A DNA stretch of 64,000 nucleotides, taken from Bacteroidota bacterium (lineage in GTDB: Bacteria; Bacteroidota; Bacteroidia; B-17B0; Aurantibacillaceae). A program made the translations under genes and the position numbers. The notes under the pieces were generated by a model. It saw only the letters and a program-made list of their open reading frames with translations. It had not been told where the DNA came from and ran no database searches. Of this stretch, positions 63,986 through 64,000 are shown in pieces (position 1 is the first letter of the stretch; every line of letters begins with the position of its first letter). The stretch covers positions 32,631 to 96,630 of the forward strand of contig JAFDYI010000013.1 of NCBI GenBank assembly GCA_018267475.1. Direction: 5' to 3'.

Positions 63986-64000
63986 CGCCCCCATTTGAGA

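Overview
The window is a chromosomal segment from a member of the Bacteroidota. Evidence: gliding/type IX secretion (T9SS) lipoproteins GldB and GldH, a PorG-like DUF6089 outer-membrane protein, three proteins with T9SS sorting tails (two type A, one gliding-associated type B), a TonB-dependent receptor paired with a DUF4249 lipoprotein, atpD-atpC standing alone, many families largely confined to the phylum (DUF3078, DUF4290, DUF4294, DUF4249), and promoters of the Bacteroidota type (TAnnTTTG at -7) with no Shine-Dalgarno signals. Base composition is moderately AT-rich with A/T-rich spacers. I would not name a genus from this alone.

Layout. 1-3.4 kb: partial gldB, a beta-barrel protein, a stand-alone C-terminal piece of an HTTM-type protein, tRNA-Val and a small secreted protein. 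3.5-5.3 kb: atpD and a short atpC. 5.3-16 kb, almost all on the minus strand: lipoprotein, ABC-F ATPase, an iron/cobalamin-type binding protein plus permease, htpG, a TPR protein, a DinB-fold protein and a YihY-type membrane protein. 16-24.6 kb: a GT-C membrane protein, ndk, an M1 aminopeptidase, yidC, a DUF3078 protein and a urea transporter. 24.6-27.9 kb: DUF4249 lipoprotein and TonB-dependent receptor. 28-33.2 kb, plus strand housekeeping: accC, a DUF4294 protein, enolase, mltG and folK. 33.2-37.7 kb, more accessory in character: an autoinhibited Fic protein behind a strong inverted-repeat operator, then a C45-type acyltransferase/peptidase directly followed by a PaaK-like ligase. 37.7-42 kb: two T9SS cargo genes whose last 331 bp are about 97% identical. 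42-46.3 kb: an MBOAT acyltransferase with a secreted partner, and dnaB. 46.5-50.1 kb: lipoprotein, TPR protein, rsmE and a solitary paaD. 50.2-53.2 kb: a large gliding-associated type B cargo protein. 53.4-56.4 kb: an ECF sigma factor operon (sigma, probable anti-sigma, small helical secreted protein, outer-membrane protein). 56.4-64 kb: engB, gldH-ricT, an M28-type peptidase, the PorG-like protein, a 3-hydroxyacyl-CoA dehydrogenase, a class IV aminotransferase and a DUF4290 protein.

How the parts work together: a large share of the window concerns the cell envelope, namely export and surface display by T9SS/gliding (GldB, GldH, PorG-like and the three cargo proteins), membrane insertion (YidC), outer-membrane uptake (TonB receptor, DUF4249, binding protein and permease), envelope stress sensing (ECF operon) and surface acylation (MBOAT). 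The rest is core metabolism and translation. No rRNA, CRISPR array, transposase, phage module or replication origin was recognised. No gene-free stretch exceeds about 300 bp. The spacers of 150-230 bp (near 2.6, 12.3, 20.6, 27.9, 33.3, 34.65, 39.1, 46.4 and 53.3 kb) hold the promoters and inverted repeats listed, or nothing I recognise. I found no clear large undescribed system. The best leads are the Fic operator, the ECF operon with its repeated P-x-x-Y-F anti-sigma, and the C45/PaaK-like pair.
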